Shown: one piece after another, positions 41,903 through 55,209 of the stretch
Position numbering within the stretch: position 1 is the first letter of the stretch
How the letters are laid out: every line of letters starts with the position of its first letter
From: Telmatactis stephensoni
Lineage: Eukaryota > Cnidaria > Anthozoa > Actiniaria > Isophelliidae
NCBI GenBank assembly: GCA_029948255.1
Contig: JALIZF010001645.1
Span: forward strand, 124,001-188,000
Length of the DNA stretch: 64,000 nucleotides
Reading direction: 5' to 3'
Notes under the pieces: generated by a model
What the model was told of the DNA's origin: nothing
What the model saw: the letters and a program-made list of their open reading frames with translations, nothing else
Databases searched by the model: none
Made by a program: the position numbers and the translations under genes

Positions 41903-42627
41903 AACTAAGATAACTCAGCAGTATTCAAGTACAATAGCAAAACTTAGTGAAAAACTACTTTGTTTTCGTTTTTGGTCGATTTTCGACGTGAATGACTTCA
42001 CTGAAGTCACAGAAAAACAAACTTCAGTAAGCGAGCAAGTAGTGATTTGTGAGGACAAAAACGGTAGTTTGAAAAAAAGATGAGACAAAAAACTTTCTAA
42101 ATTATATAAACAGGGAACACATAAGTGTAGAATACCTTTTTATTACTATACCTTTCAATAACTTTTCTGCAGGATTCCTTCAGGTTGAAGCCATAATTTG
42201 AAAAGCTTCACTTTCACCGAATCAGTTCACGGCGAGCCGGTCGGTCAGCTCGATCCTTTTTCGTCTTTTGCGCCCCGAATAATACAAAGAAATCTCCACA
42301 AGCATCAGATATTCCGTACTTCTTTTGCTTTTTGAGCTTCTCGACTTTCTTCTATGATCAAAATCACTTCTTTTTAGGAAAAGAAAGCTTCTCAGTTGGT
42401 CTGGCTGCCGATTTTCCTCGGCTTCCAAAAGAAAGACAGCAGCCATGGAAACTATAATTTTTATGCGTAGCTTTGCGAAATTTCTCTGAAATTTCTCTGA
42501 GTTACCTTATCACGGATACAATACCATACTCTCTCATGGCCAATTCAATGTCAATCTTGACAACAATCTTCCATCAAAGAGATAACTAGATAGATTATGT
42601 ACCATACATGATTTAGATTTATTTCGT

Positions 42628-43602
42628 TTGAATAACAATTCAAATATTAATCCTGATTATAATACATATTTTAAGGATATCAGATCCAAATATTTTTCTC
42701 CACATAGTTTTTCGCATTCCAAACAATTATTTTCTAGAGCAAATATTTCTTTTCTTCATAATAATGTAAGAAGCTTAAAACGTAACTTAGATAATTTCCA
42801 AAATCATCTATTGCATGAGCTCGATTATAAGTTTAGCGTAATTGGAATCACAGAAACGAGAATTACAAATGCAAATTTTTTGGGCTTCAATCCAGATATT
42901 CCAGGCTATAATTTTGAATACGTCCCGACGCCTCTGTCAGCCGGAGGTGTTGCGATGTATGTTGACAATGCTCTAAAATACAAAGTAATAGAGAAAACAT
43001 CTAATGAGGCTTTCCAAGCGATCTGGATTGAAATTAACTTAACTAAAAAAACAAACATCATTTGTGGAGTCATTTACAGACAGCACAATTCTCCAGAGAT
43101 TTTCCAGAATTACTTTGACTCAAGCCTTGAAAAATATAGTGAATTGAACAAACCAATGTACGTCATGGGTGATTTCAACATAGACCTCCTCAAAACTGAA
43201 ACTTGTCAATATGCTCACGACTTTCTTCTTTCCTTGCAAAGTTATGCATTCGTACCAGCAATTGATAAACCCACTAGAGTTCACAACACATCAGCTACAC
43301 TTATTGACAATATATTCTTCAATACATTGGATAATTCAATTATCGGCGGTAATATTGTCTCCGACATTAGCGACCACTTTTCTCAATTTTGTATCATACC
43401 CTCAGATGACAAAGAGCTGAGTTATATCAAATCAAAACATAAGAAATACCGTGATTTTTCTCAATTTTCTGAAGCCGCATTCAAAAAAGAACTCCACGAA
43501 ACTGTCTTAAATTTAGATTACGACAAAGAGGACCACAACGTCGACAAATTATTTTCTACGTTTTTTAACAAAACTAATAGATTAATCAATAAGCACGGAT
43601 GA
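42628..43602 (+). pseudogene. LINE ORF2, apurinic-type endonuclease domain
   Basis: The endonuclease nicks target DNA to prime reverse transcription. The order of conserved motifs is visible: FLHNNVRSL, GITETR (catalytic Glu), GGVAMYV, YRQHNSP, GDFNIDLL and SDHFSQF (catalytic Asp-His). The 324-codon frame stops at TGA 43600-43602, right where the internal deletion removed the start of the RT domain. The ORF was once continuous with the RT frame that resumes at about 43611. Confidence 0.85.
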
Positions 43603-43610
43603 AAAATTAT

Positions 43611-44818
43611 TTTCATGTGGTATATTTATCGATTTACAGAAAGCATTCGATACCGTTAATCACAAAATATTGCTAAGTAAATTAAATCACTACGGAATAC
43701 GAGGAATCACTAATGACTGGTTCTCTTCTTATCTTTCACGGAGAACTCAAACAACAGAAGTAGACGGAATGATATCAATTAAGGAAAATACTCTATGCGG
43801 CGTTCCACAAGGATCTGTTTTAGGGCCTTTGTTATTCTTAATTTATATTAATGATATTTGCTCCTCATCAGATAAATTTCAATTCTTTCTGTTTGCAGAT
43901 GATACAAATCTGCTTTACGCAAACAAAAGTCTAAAATCCCTTGAAAAGATTGTTAATGAAGAACTAAGAAATGTATGTGATTGGTTACTTGCCAACAAAC
44001 TAACACTAAACATTAAGAAATCAAATTTTGTAATCTTTCACCTACACCAAAATAAAATCAATTACATCCCAAACATTAAAATTCCCCATGCTTCCACCAA
44101 TAAAATATTACCACTTGAGAAAAAAGATCACGTCAAATATCTTGGTGTATTCATGGACGCCCACCTCACGTGGAAATTTCACATAGATTATATAGCTTTA
44201 AAGATAAGCAAAACAATTGGTATTATTTCAAGGCTGAGACATTTTGTCCCATTTCACACTCTTATGAATATCTATCATTCTCTTATTCATCCATATATTT
44301 CTTATGGACTGTCTGTCTGGGGACAAACTACCCAAAATAATCTCAACAAAATTCTTATTCTCCAGAAACGCGCTTTACGACTGATATACTTTGTAACGAA
44401 TAGAGAGCATGCAGTGCCCCTTTTCTTAGACTCGAATATCCTTCCTGTAAATATGCTTTATTACAAAACTATTTCGCTTTTAATGCACGATGTTAATAGT
44501 AATAACATCCCCTCTAACATATCGAAACTTTTCACACCCACTGCATCAATGCATACACACAACACAAGATCTGCATCGTCTGGAAAACTTTATGTTCAAT
44601 ATTCAAGAACTTCACAAATGAAAAACTCTTTTTCCCGATTGGGAACAAAAATTTGGAATTCTATCCCTGAGGGTATTAGAAATTCAAGGAAAAATATTTT
44701 CAAACTTAAATTACAAGAAAAATTACGACAATTTCTGAACGTTGAGGACGCTTATGTTGATACACCGACTTTAATCGTATCAATTTCCAAATTGAAGGGC
44801 AAAGATCCAATTTATTAA
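43611..44818 (+). pseudogene. LINE ORF2, reverse transcriptase palm to C-terminus
   Basis: The frame opens in mid-domain (GIFIDLQKAFDTVNH, motif A with catalytic Asp) and continues with GVPQGSVLGPLLF and the catalytic FADDTN box, KYLGVFMD, and the thumb-region motifs YISYGLSVWG and LQKRALRLI, to a TAA at 44816-44818. The fingers motifs upstream are missing because of the deletion. Otherwise uninterrupted, so the loss is fairly recent. Confidence 0.88.
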
Positions 44819-45246
44819 CAAACTCAAGCTCATATTCTCCTATCCTGTAAATAACTCCATTATATAAATACAAAAATAATGCTCCAACTGGAATGTATTT
44901 ATTACTTAAATCTTAGTAAATAAGTATCTGCTAAAACAGTTTTTCAACAAGTAGCTCGTTTGTTTTGTTGTTGTTTCAGCTATATGTAATTTCAAAAATT
45001 ATCAGTAACGCTCCTTTTATATATTATTATCATTGTTATTCTAAGTCTCCCTTACTTTTTCTTATACTTGTATTTATTAAAAACACAGCCCACCTAGATT
45101 AGTTATGCTACCTGCGGACTGTGTATATATTTTTTGTAATATACTGTGAATTAAATAAAGTATTATTATTATTTTTAGGTTAAAAATTATCACCAAATTT
45201 TGTTTTATAAATTTTGCATTAGAATACTAGTAGATTTTTACTAAAA

Positions 45247-45351
45247 CAATTAGACTACTCGTTCTCGTTTTGTATCGGCTTTGATAGTTGACTCGGGCTT
45301 CGCCCTCGTCAACTATCAGCCGATAGAAAACTCGAACTCGTAGTCTAATTG
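45247..45351. repeat. Hairpin element with GC-rich apex
   Basis: CAATTAGACTACTCG and CGTAGTCTAATTG arms (105 bp overall), with inner arms GTTGACTCGGGC / GCCCTCGTCAAC around TTC. Lies directly after the LINE. The flanking TAGAATACTAGTAGATTTTT also occurs inverted at 39251-39278. Confidence 0.7.
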
Positions 45352-45359
45352 TTAATTAG

Positions 45360-47060
45360 ATGATTAAGGAAGCAATAGTTACTCAAAGACAAAAAGAACA
45401 AGTTATGGAGCACTGTCACTTATCAAGATTTCTTTTAAAGCTGTTTCTGGTAGTTGAGGATCTCACTTTAATCTGGAAATGTGCGAACATTACACCTATA
45501 CCGAAGGAATCTCCTCTGACTAGTTGTAGTCAGCTGCGACCCATCTCGCTTACGAACATTATTATGAGAACTTTTGAGAAACTTGTCATCAAACAGCAAA
45601 TGTCAACAGAGCTAAAGTCTGTAATAAAAAGTGGTCACAACTATGGCTTTAATAAAGTGTCAACATAACTGGATGAAATGGCTGGATGGAAACAATGACT
45701 TTGTACGTGTTCTGTCATTTGACTTAAGCAAAGCGTTCGACTCAGTGCCACATGATATTGTGTCTGAAAAGTTGAAGACAACCTACATTAACCCCCACAT
45801 TATTAACTGGACAATTAACTTTCTTGAAGATGAAAACAAAGAGTAGTACGTGGAGGAAAAACAACTGGATATCTAAGGATCAAATGAGGAGTACCGCAAG
45901 GTACGGTACTGGGTCCTATATTGTTTTCCTTGATGGTCAACGATATATCTCTAGTAAATCCAAGCGCTAGCCTCATGGTCAAGTACGCTGATGACATTAA
46001 CCTTAAGCAACCACGACGACGACGGCAGGGAAAACGGGACGTCAAAACGTATTCAAGCGCAATATTCACTGCAATTTTTTTCGCTTATTTAATTTTAATT
46101 GCCATTTAGCCCAGAGTTTTGAAATGAAAGAAAATGAAAGAGAGAGTTTCTGGGCGAACGGAAAATAAACTGGTTTGCGTCCTCAAGTTCCCGTTCTCTA
46201 CAGAGCGTGAAATCTGGACTTTTCACGTTGTAGGTTTGCAGAAGACGGTTGATTTCTTTATACCTCTTCTCACTTGCACGTGCAGTTATTGTATTTTGTA
46301 ATTAAGGCCATTGTCTTAGGCCGTCGTCGTCCTCGTTGCCGTCTTCGTTGCTTAAGGTCCCTAATATGCTCCCCTGTTAACGAAAATAACGACTTGGTAC
46401 TTCCTGAAGTCAGAAATATGGAAAACTGGGCGGCAAAATCTAACAGAATTTGTCGAAAACATGGGAGATGCTAGTCCGTGGTAGAACAACTAAAACTCCT
46501 CCTGTGTCGATTCCTGGAATAGAGAGGAAAAGCTACCTTAAACTCCTTGGCATAACCTTTCAAGAAGATCCTTGTTGCTGGGACATTCATTTTGACAGTT
46601 TACTGTCCAAAGCGAGTAGTCGTCTATATATTTTAAGAGTATGCAAGTCATATGGGTATTCCAAAGATCAGCTTAGCATGCTCTTTGATTCTCTGATTAT
46701 GTCACTGCTGTTATATGGAGTAGAGGTTTGGGGCTCAGCATCCCAGAATATGTGCCTGTAAACGTGCTTATAATTACAAAAACGGCTACACCAAGAAGAT
46801 ATACAAGATGGCTGAAGTTATCGAAAAAAGGGACAGAAACCTGTTTGAAAGCGTTACAGACGTCCCAGATCACCCTTTACAAGATTTACTCCCTCAAGTC
46901 AAGAAAAGAAAACAATTAACTGCATGCGTGAACGTGCGTGGTCACAATTTTATCCTCCCCATGGTCAAGACGGAACGTTTTAAGCGCTGTTTTCTTAAAG
47001 TGCCTATAAGCCCTAGCGAAAATGTATATTTTTTAAAAGTTGAGTATCTTGGGGAAATAT
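45360..47060 (+). pseudogene. Decayed LINE reverse transcriptase, second family
   Basis: RT motifs follow in order but in several frames: ANITPIPKE and LRPISLTN (45480-45560), SFDLSKAFDSVPHDI (45715-45760), GVPQGTVLGP-like at 45888-45930, the YADDIN catalytic box (45985-46002), then after a MITE SYLKLLGITF, LLLYGVEVWG and a C-terminal region to about 47060. Multiple stops and frameshifts; no function remains. Confidence 0.8.
46001..46357. mobile_element. MITE inserted in the LINE, CCTTAAGCAAC ends
   Basis: Inverted ends CCTTAAGCAACCACGACGAC / CGTCTTCGTTGCTTAAGG, 357 bp. It sits right after the catalytic YADD codons of the LINE and interrupts it. No clear target duplication. Confidence 0.75.
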
Positions 47061-47802
<742 letters not shown>

Positions 47803-47803
<1 letters not shown>

Positions 47804-48298
47804 TGTCTTTACACAAGCTGGTTTTATGCTGAATGATTACCCTAGAGAGCGGATCATAACAAATGATCAGGGTCCAAAGGGCTCCCTCTTCGTGAGTTCA
47901 TAATTGCAGAACTCTTCTCAAAATCCTTGCTGTTCGTAGGAGTGCTGTCTTCTGGAGAAAAGCTGTGTTGATTTGAATGTCTAATTTTTCCAACCTCGTT
48001 TTGGAACACCATTCTCATCAACTGGTTTGCTCCTGAAATAACACTCCATCACCACCTTGTTTACTTCTTTTTCACACTTTGTTCTAGCAGTAGCTTGATT
48101 ACGACCGGGTCTACCCTGCTCACCAGTGGAGCACCTGCCGGACGAGACATCATTACTACCTGTAATGACCTCATTCACGTCGTTAGCTAAACTTTCTTGG
48201 TTTAACCTTTCCATCACATTTGTGAGTTGTCCCATTAGTCGCCTCTTACGACACGCAGGAACATTGCGGTGGTTGGATTCTCACCCCCAATCCACAGG
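47803..48298 (-). mobile_element. Internally deleted copy of an RLE-type LINE
   Basis: The 3' terminal ~190 bp (47803-47994) equals 48462-48653 almost base for base. Directly upstream on the minus strand it joins a different part of the element (47995-48298, with SKPVDENGVPKRG), so the whole RT is deleted. Confidence 0.75.
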
Positions 48299-48299
48299 G

Positions 48300-48300
48300 A

Positions 48301-48379
<79 letters not shown>
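48300..48379. repeat. TTA microsatellite
   Basis: About 26 perfect TTA/ATT units between the two LINE copies. Confidence 0.92.
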
Positions 48380-48380
<1 letters not shown>

Positions 48381-48437
48381 TTCACCTATAAGTAGAGAGA
48401 TTTACAATTGCACGTACATGTAACAAAACATAAAAAT

Positions 48438-49545
48438 AAAGTTTTCATTATTATTATTATTTTGTCTTTACACAAGCTGGTTTTATGCTGAATGATTACC
48501 CTAGAGAGCGGATCATAACAAATGATCAGGGTCCAAAGGGCTCCCTCTTCGTGAGTTCATAATTGCAGAACTCTTCTCAAAATCCTTGCTGTTCCTAGGA
48601 GTGCTGTCTTCTGGAGAAAAGCTGTGTTGATTTGAATGTCTAATTTTTCCAACCATTTATCCAAGCTCTTAGTAACACACCCAAGAGCACCTATCACTAC
48701 TGGAATTACCATTACCTTTCTCATGTTCCATAATCGTCCAATCTCTATCTTAAGGTCCTGATACTTTTCTACTTTTTCTGTTTCCTTTTCACAAATTCTA
48801 CTATCACCTGGGATCGCAATGTCAACTATCTTACATATTCTTCCCTCTTTTTCAATAACAACAATATCTGGTCTCCGTGCTCCAATTACATTGTCACACT
48901 GTATATTCACATCCCAAAGTATCTTAACAGCATCATTCTCCATAACACTCTCTGATTCATGCTCATACCACTTTTGCTTTCTATCAAGGTTGTATTTCCC
49001 ACAAAGTTTCCAATGCACTATTTTCCCTACCTTATCATGCCTCCTTTTGTATTCTCTCTGTGCTAACTTTGCACACTCACTAATAACATGGTTTACAGTC
49101 TCACTTTTTTGACCACACAATCTACAGGATGGTGACTCCACTGTTTTATCAATATTAAATTTAACATAGTTTGTCCGTATTGCTTGTTCTTGAGCTGCAC
49201 ATATCAAGGCTTCTGTTTGAACTTTTAGGTCACTTTTTCTAAGCCATTCCCAACATTTACCAGTATCAGCGGTTTCATCAACCTGTCTTATAAACTGTCC
49301 ATGCATCCTTTTCTCCTTCCAGGTGTTGAAATTTGAAGTTTTGATACCCTCTTTGAAATCATCCTTACTTTTCACATCTTCTGTCTCTATCACACCCACT
49401 GCCATTACTCCCTTTAAAAGCTTCTCCTTAGAATTCTTGATATACCATCCCAGGTTATTTTCTTCAGTTCTAACACATCCCTCACACCCAACTAGCCCTC
49501 TTCCTCCTTTCTTCCTTGGTACATAAAGTCTGTGTACATCACTTT
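48438..49545 (-). mobile_element. 3' part of an RLE-type LINE
   Basis: Minus-strand element, 5'-truncated, ending 3' in a short (ATT)n tail at 48438-48462. It carries the C-terminal zinc knuckle and endonuclease-like frame at 48557-49405. Same family as 47803-48298. Confidence 0.8.
48557..49405 (-). pseudogene. LINE ORF C-terminus: zinc knuckle and restriction-like endonuclease
   Basis: 282 codons on the minus strand. CRLCG...H...C is the zinc knuckle found before the endonuclease in R2/NeSL-type LINEs. RRPDIVVIEKEG then IVDIAIPGD fits the PD...D core of restriction-like endonucleases, and VIPVVIGALG and LQKTALLGTARILR are typical of the C-terminal tail. The RT is missing upstream, so the copy is dead although this frame is clean. 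Confidence 0.8.
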
Positions 49546-49555
49546 TAGGAAAATA

Positions 49556-49556
49556 C

Positions 49557-49645
<89 letters not shown>
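49556..49645. repeat. TTA microsatellite
   Basis: About 30 TTA/ATT units just upstream (5' side) of the minus-strand LINE fragment. It may be the tail of a further element or the site into which the LINE inserted. Confidence 0.92.
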
Positions 49646-49646
<1 letters not shown>

Positions 49647-50797
49647 GGTGGAATTAAGTGAATTCCATGCTATAGCTCCGAAAAGCAGAATAAGATAGAT
49701 AATCTTGATTGTTTGTTTGGGATTCCTGTGTATACTCTGATATAGAAGTAGAGGGCCCTCAAAGCCACTCCAGTGGTACCATTTGAACCATTGGTAAACC
49801 AAAGATACCAATAGACGACTTTCAAAATGGCGGCCTAGTACATGAGAACGAGGCCACAAAGGCCTTGTTACCAGAAAATAAGCGTGGCGACACTTCTATT
49901 GCTATCAAAGACGATGTGTTTCTTTTCCTTTTAAAATACCTATTTTATGTGCATTTTACAGGATAATTTTTATATATTTAGAATCATTTGATGCGATGTT
50001 GATTTTGGAGGCCTTTCTGGCCTCGTTATCGTGAACAATGAGCCCGCCATTTTTGAAAGTCGTCTATATGGTGCATATTAATGTATTTTTGTCTCCCCGA
50101 TTAGTAGGGCACCTGTGCCCAGCTAGAAGACCTACAGAGACTTTAACGAAGTTATTATTATTGGTTCATTGGTGATTTGGCTTATACCAACTGTACCAAT
50201 GGTAAAATGCAAATTACAAATAGAATAGATTGGTCATGCGTTGGACAACCCTCTAGTTTTTTTTTTTGATTGGTCGTTATTTGGTAGACACGTACGTACG
50301 TATGTAGGTAGAGTGAACGATGATTTGTAACGTCATCAAAATATGCTTGGAATGATCGCTCACCACGCGATTGGAGTCTTTGTTATCTAGCTAAGTTGTC
50401 GTTGTTATTCAGATTTATCATACCCCGGGAATCCACTCAATCCTGCTTTGTATTCGTGGAAGTGTTCATCAATTCCATGAACTGTTTAGTGATATTTCTC
50501 AGGAAACACAATGTCCTTTTATGAGTTTTTCATCGCCGTTGTGCGCTCGATCGAAGCAAGACGATATAAAGTTGCATTCCAATGTTCTCCTCTTCAAAGA
50601 GGTAAAATCTCTTTAGAAAGCCACACGATATCGCTAAAATTTCTGGTGAATCGAAATTTTGCTTTCTTTACGCAGACTACTCTCAGTAGTTCAGTTAAAT
50701 CCACATATATTTATGCATTCTCTATACATTACAAGGCAAATTATGTGTCAGATATTTATCAAGACTCTTTTAGCTGCCAGGGAGCGATACATAAACT
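49646..50797. other. Intergenic, no gene seen
   Basis: A 96-codon frame at 50511-50801 has no recognisable domain. A tetranucleotide-like CGTACGTACGTATGTAGGTA stretch lies at about 50291-50312. Confidence 0.4.
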
Positions 50798-50978
50798 TTA
50801 ATCAGTTAGTTTTATAATCATTGCTAACACTGTTTGTGATTGTTTGAAAAAGCAATATATTTCAGTGAATAAAATGTACTTGTACATTTCTAAAACTTGT
50901 GTTGTCGTAGTCAGTTAGGTCAGTTAGTTTTATAATCATTGCCAACGCTAGCCGTTTGTGATTGTTTGAAAAATTGCT
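50798..50978. repeat. Pair of ~55-bp direct repeats
   Basis: TCAGTTAGTTTTATAATCAT...TTTGTGATTGTTTGAAAAA occurs at about 50800-50852 and 50919-50976, with an 8-bp difference. Confidence 0.75.
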
Positions 50979-51243
50979 TTAATTTACTCAAGGTGCTAAA
51001 TATTTTGAACTGCGGTGTGTGTCCGACACTGAACCTGGAGAATTATGTTCTGTAGTTCAATATTGAAGGTCAACTAGCAGTGTTCGTCACACAACGCACA
51101 GGACTAGACAAGAAACAATTTGATATATCAGACAAAGCGGTGTACTTTCGTGAGTTTTAGGGGAACAGTTCTGCTAACGTGGATACACCAGCTATTTTCT
51201 GCTCGTAGCATTTCACTTTCTATTAGAAACGGCTAGTATTTTA

Positions 51244-51341
51244 GACTAGTCAGTCAACTCAGAAACTCCGGAAATACAGTGAAAACAGCCTAGAAAAAGT
51301 TAAGCGAGCTAAAAATGCAGAGTGTTTTCACTTGTAAAATT
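51244..51341. repeat. Inverted repeat partner of 53922-54016
   Basis: About 95 bp (CTCAGAAACTCCGGAAATAC ... ACTTGTAAA) reappear in reverse complement immediately before the 54026 element. The two lie on opposite sides of the 51830 border, so they belong to an older dispersed repeat. Confidence 0.8.
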
Positions 51342-51839
51342 GTTGCTAAAACACCGGAAATCGCGTCCAAGTTAGACTACCCAGCAAGACGGGCAGATCA
51401 TGTCTAAAACTCCACACGGGTACATACAGGTCACACACGAGTACATACGAGTAACATACGACAACATACGGGTACTAAATTTGGACGTGATATTTCAATT
51501 TTCATTTTGGTTTTCAATTCAGTTAAACAATCAACTTCATAAAATCAATAATTCAAACAGGCCACGTTTGACATCGATCGATACCGACGTTTCTCCTCCC
51601 AGCTCAAACAACCAATGGGAACACGCTAGTTGACAGATATCTGTCTCATTTACTTAATTCGTGTTATCATATTGCATATTTTAAAGAATGATTCCTCCTT
51701 TTTAACTTTTAAAATAGACCATTATTTCTTATGGAGAGTTGTTAAACTTTGTATTTTTGTGATTGCTTACTTTAGAAATGACCGTTCATGTAATGGCACT
51801 ACAAACTTTGCTAGTGAAAACACTGGAAAGGTGTAGATA

Positions 51840-51928
51840 AAAGACGGACGCGGACTGCGGACGCGGACTGCGGACGCGGGCTGCGGACGCGGACTGGCGG
51901 ACGCGGACTGGCGGACGCGGACTGGCGG
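51840..51928. repeat. GCGGACGCGGACT minisatellite at the E1 left end
   Basis: About seven units of a 12-14-bp GC-rich repeat. The right end (56450-56520) has the complement, with one extra duplication of the terminal ~31 bp. Confidence 0.85.
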
Positions 51929-52429
51929 ATATTTTTTAACGAGGGGAAAATATAACTTATCTAATTCATTTATTTATATTCATTTATTTATTCATTTATT
52001 CGTTCTTTCCTTTGTTCATTCGTTCATTCATTCCTTTAGACAAAGATGAATATTTTGTTTGATTACAATGTAAGTTTAATCCTTTTTACTTAGCTGTTAA
52101 AAAATCAAAACAGATACATCTGAAAATATGAAAATGCTAGTCGTGTTCGTTACACTATTTATTGCAAATCCATTTAGCAAATGATTAATTCACAGTTCAA
52201 TGTCAGATGTTTCACTGGTGCCTCAAGGAACCTCAAGCATTTGAGCGATAATTTGTCTGTCAACAATGCGTTCCGCTAACAGACCACCATCAATAGTTTA
52301 TTATCAAAAGTGCTAAGTGAGTTTGGGTTTTGGTCGAGACTGTCGACAGTACCAGGTCGAGAGTCCAGAAAACTATATAGAATCAGTGTATACTTATTAT
52401 AAGCCGACCAGGTTTTAGCAAAATTCGAA

Positions 52430-53044
52430 GAGTTTGGGTTTTGGTCGAGAGTCGAGAGTCGAGAGTACCAGGTCGAGAGTCGAGAGTAAAAGTCGAGAGT
52501 CAAGACTACCATGTCGAGAGTCCAGAAAACGTAAAATAAGTGGAAACGTATTATAAGCCGGCCAGTTTTTAGCAAAATTCGAAACGCCACAAAACACATC
52601 ACGCACGTACATAAGTTTATCATTTGTCATCACTTACAGCCGAAATTTGGTATTTTCTGTGAACCAGTAATAAAACACAGAAAATACCACGTAATTTTCT
52701 GGTCGCGATGCAATGTTGCAGTGATTTTTTTAAGACCATTAACTATGGAAAGCTATAGACCATGCAAACGCGATTGCGAAACTTGCGTGACATATGGTAT
52801 AGTTTACGGTGCAGTTTCAATATCTAGCCGCTAAATAAACAAAGCTCGGGTCAAGTTGTCTAGAAGCAAGCTTTTGCTATCACAGGTGATATGTTTTTTG
52901 CTAAAAACTGGCCGGCTTATAATACGTTTCCACTCATTCTATAGTTTTCTGGACTCTCGACATGGTAGTCTTGACTCTCGACTTTTACTCTCGACTCTCG
53001 ACCTGGTACTCTCGACTCTCGACTCTCGACCAAAACCCAAACTC
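52430..53044. mobile_element. Element E3 nested in the E1 arm, 9-bp target duplication
   Basis: A 615-bp element with ends GAGTTTGGGTTTTGGTCGAG and complement, flanked by AAATTCGAA (52421-52429 and 53045-53053). The right arm of E1 (about 55960-55968) keeps the empty site TTTCGAATTTTGC. Subterminal GTCGAGA repeats. A related GAGTTTGGGTTTTGG stretch is part of both E1 arms (52320, 56050). Confidence 0.9.
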
Positions 53045-54687
53045 AAATTCGAAACGCCAAAAACTTATCACTCACTTACATACGATACATACGTTTCTCA
53101 TTTGTCATCACTTACAGCCAAAATTGACACAGTCTGGTATTTTCTGTGAACCAGTAATAAATTGGACTGATAGAAGAAAGGATAATTAACAAATGAGCAA
53201 CCATTACAAAATGACTATTACTAAATGCGGTGATTGGCAGAAAAAAATTATCAGAATATGAAACACGCTCAGCTTCTTTGGAATTCTTTGTATTGTGTGT
53301 TTTTTAGTTCATAAAAGAAATACAAATAAATTGTTTTCCTATGTTTTTTTTACTTTGATGAAAGCACCTATGAGGACACGAAGGAGCTCGCGAGAGTAGT
53401 GGAAACACAAACTGTACCAAATAAGCAAACAAATCAAATTCTATTTTTAGAACCTTTTATATCTAATATACCCGCGATTCGTTCTCTTATCTCAGCTTCC
53501 TTTGGTTTTGTGCATGTAGTTTTGGTTTGTTTTTCAGGTTGTCCCCCTGAATTTAAAGGAACATCGTATTCATGGAGAATATTAGGAAATGATATGTCGT
53601 TTTGTGTGGAAGAAGGCCTAAAACATTTTGAGTATTGTACTCAAGTATGTTAAGGCCTGGGTTAAAGGCCAATTACAGCTAAAAACGATATATTTTTCTT
53701 CTGGCATCGTTTTTTGCTCAGTCCTCTCCAAAATGTGCATGGATGCATAACTTCATGACCTTAACATTTTAGGATGGAAGTTTGGGGATTTGGTGGTCAC
53801 GTAACCTTGAACCTCACTTCGATACACCTTCAAAATTTGAACTAAAATGGGGTGATGGCTATCATCTGTACTTGAAATGTCGTGGCTCACCATTGCTCAT
53901 TTATGAGATATAGTATGCAACATAGGTTTACAAGTGAAAACACTCTGCATTTTTAACTCGCTTTACTTTTTCTAGGCTGTTTTCACTGTATTTCCGGAGT
54001 TTCTGAGTTAAACTAGTCTAAATTGGCTGTCGTTAAAACGCGGGGTGCGGATTGCGGATAGATTTTTGCGGATTGCGGATAGATTTTTGCGGATTGCGGA
54101 TAGATTTTTGCGGATAGTGTCCGAAATATAATATTAGTCCAAAAATTCCAAACAATTATAAAATTAAAGAGTAAGTAATGATAAACAACAAAGAATATCT
54201 AAATAAAAAACGGCCAAAAGAAATTTTTCTGCTTTCTTGTCTGCTTTATAATCTGTCATCGTGATTCAGATAGCGAGTTTGTGCGGGTCAAGAAGCTAGC
54301 AGCGTTTTGTGCAGTTTGCTAAAAAACTTGTTTTGAAACATTTCAAGATCATTTTTAGAATAATATTAAAGAAGTAATTTTGATCTTCAACTTCAAAACC
54401 TCTCCAAAAGTAAAGGAACACTAAGGTCATTTGTTTCTGATCACCGTGACAAACCTTGCGTGACCAGTTTCAATCCAAGTGAGAGGTACGTTTTAAAGGT
54501 TAATACTCACGGATGTAAATAAAACGTCTCTGTTAAGTTTTAGCTTTGTGAGCTTTTAACAATAACGACTCCATTTAGCATTCCGTATCTATACTAATTT
54601 TGGGACAAATTTCCCTACAGCTCTTCGTCAATATTCTGATCTTCAGTATTTTAAGATATCCCATATCCGGCTGTATTTTTTCTGCTG

Positions 54688-54839
54688 ACTAAGGGTGTTT
54701 TCCATTTAGTGGAACCAACCAGCCAGAACGGCCAGTTCTTAAATGGTACATGTCAATTCCTAGCTCTGGCTGGAATCAGTCCTAAGAAATTACGAGGCCG
54801 TTCTGGCCGGTTGGTTCCACTAAATGGAAAGCACCCTAT
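54688..54839. mobile_element. MITE in the E2 loop, GGGTGTTTTCCATTTAG ends
   Basis: GGGTGTTTTCCATTTAGTGG and CTAAATGGAAAGCACCC arms, with inner arms around CCAGAACGGCC / GGCCGTTCTGG. 152 bp, non-coding. Confidence 0.75.
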
Positions 54840-54889
54840 ATACTCTTACCGTATCCCCCGGGGAAGGGGACTCCTATATATAAGAGGGC

Positions 54890-55209
54890 GGGGATGCTCA
54901 ACAATTCATTTCTACCCCTAAAAGGTACCAATTCAAAAACAATAATAAAGAATTAAAGTAATGAAACACTTTGTTATCGATGTGCTTTGAAGATTCAATT
55001 CAGATCATCGAAATCGTCCCTTTCATGCTTATTTTAGGTAGTTTATTTACCCCAAAACAGTCCCTAAAAGGTACCAGCTATGTCTCTGGCAGTCCATTTA
55101 AGACTGAGGCACCCTAAAAGGTACCAGATTGCAGATTTTGACCCCTAAAAGGTACGACGAGCATCCCCGTCCATTTACGATCGGCGTCCCCCCCCCCCCC
55201 CCCCCCCCA
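54890..55209. repeat. CCCTAAAAGGTACC repeats and poly-C run
   Basis: Four copies of CCCTAAAAGGTACC/G at about 54916, 55063, 55110 and 55142, bracketed by GGGGATGCTC (54890) and GAGCATCCCC (55158), followed by a run of 22 C (55187-55208) broken by a single A. Confidence 0.7.

Larger units (their letters stand above)
42500..45175 (+). mobile_element. LINE (Jockey/CR1-type), internally deleted
   Basis: A plus-strand non-LTR retrotransposon with an endonuclease frame, a reverse-transcriptase frame and a 3' end in AATAAAG plus ATT repeats (45160-45175). The segment between endonuclease and RT palm is deleted at about 43602, with a frameshift. The 5' end is unclear and probably truncated. Confidence 0.85.

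Noticed and set aside
45815..46069. 84-codon minus-strand ORF
   Set aside because: Antisense of the decayed LINE reverse transcriptase and of the inserted MITE.
52276..52633. Leu/Ser/Thr-rich frames (also 52856-53189)
   Set aside because: They come from GTCGAGA repeats in E1 and E3 and are mirrored between the arms.
53399..53653. 84-codon ORF with Cys-rich end (GCPPEFKGTSYSW)
   Set aside because: Considered as a host exon, but no flanking splice sites or homology that I recognise, and it lies in the transposon-rich centre of E1.
54709..54921. 70-codon ORF
   Set aside because: Lies across the MITE hairpin 54688-54839 and its flank; no domain.
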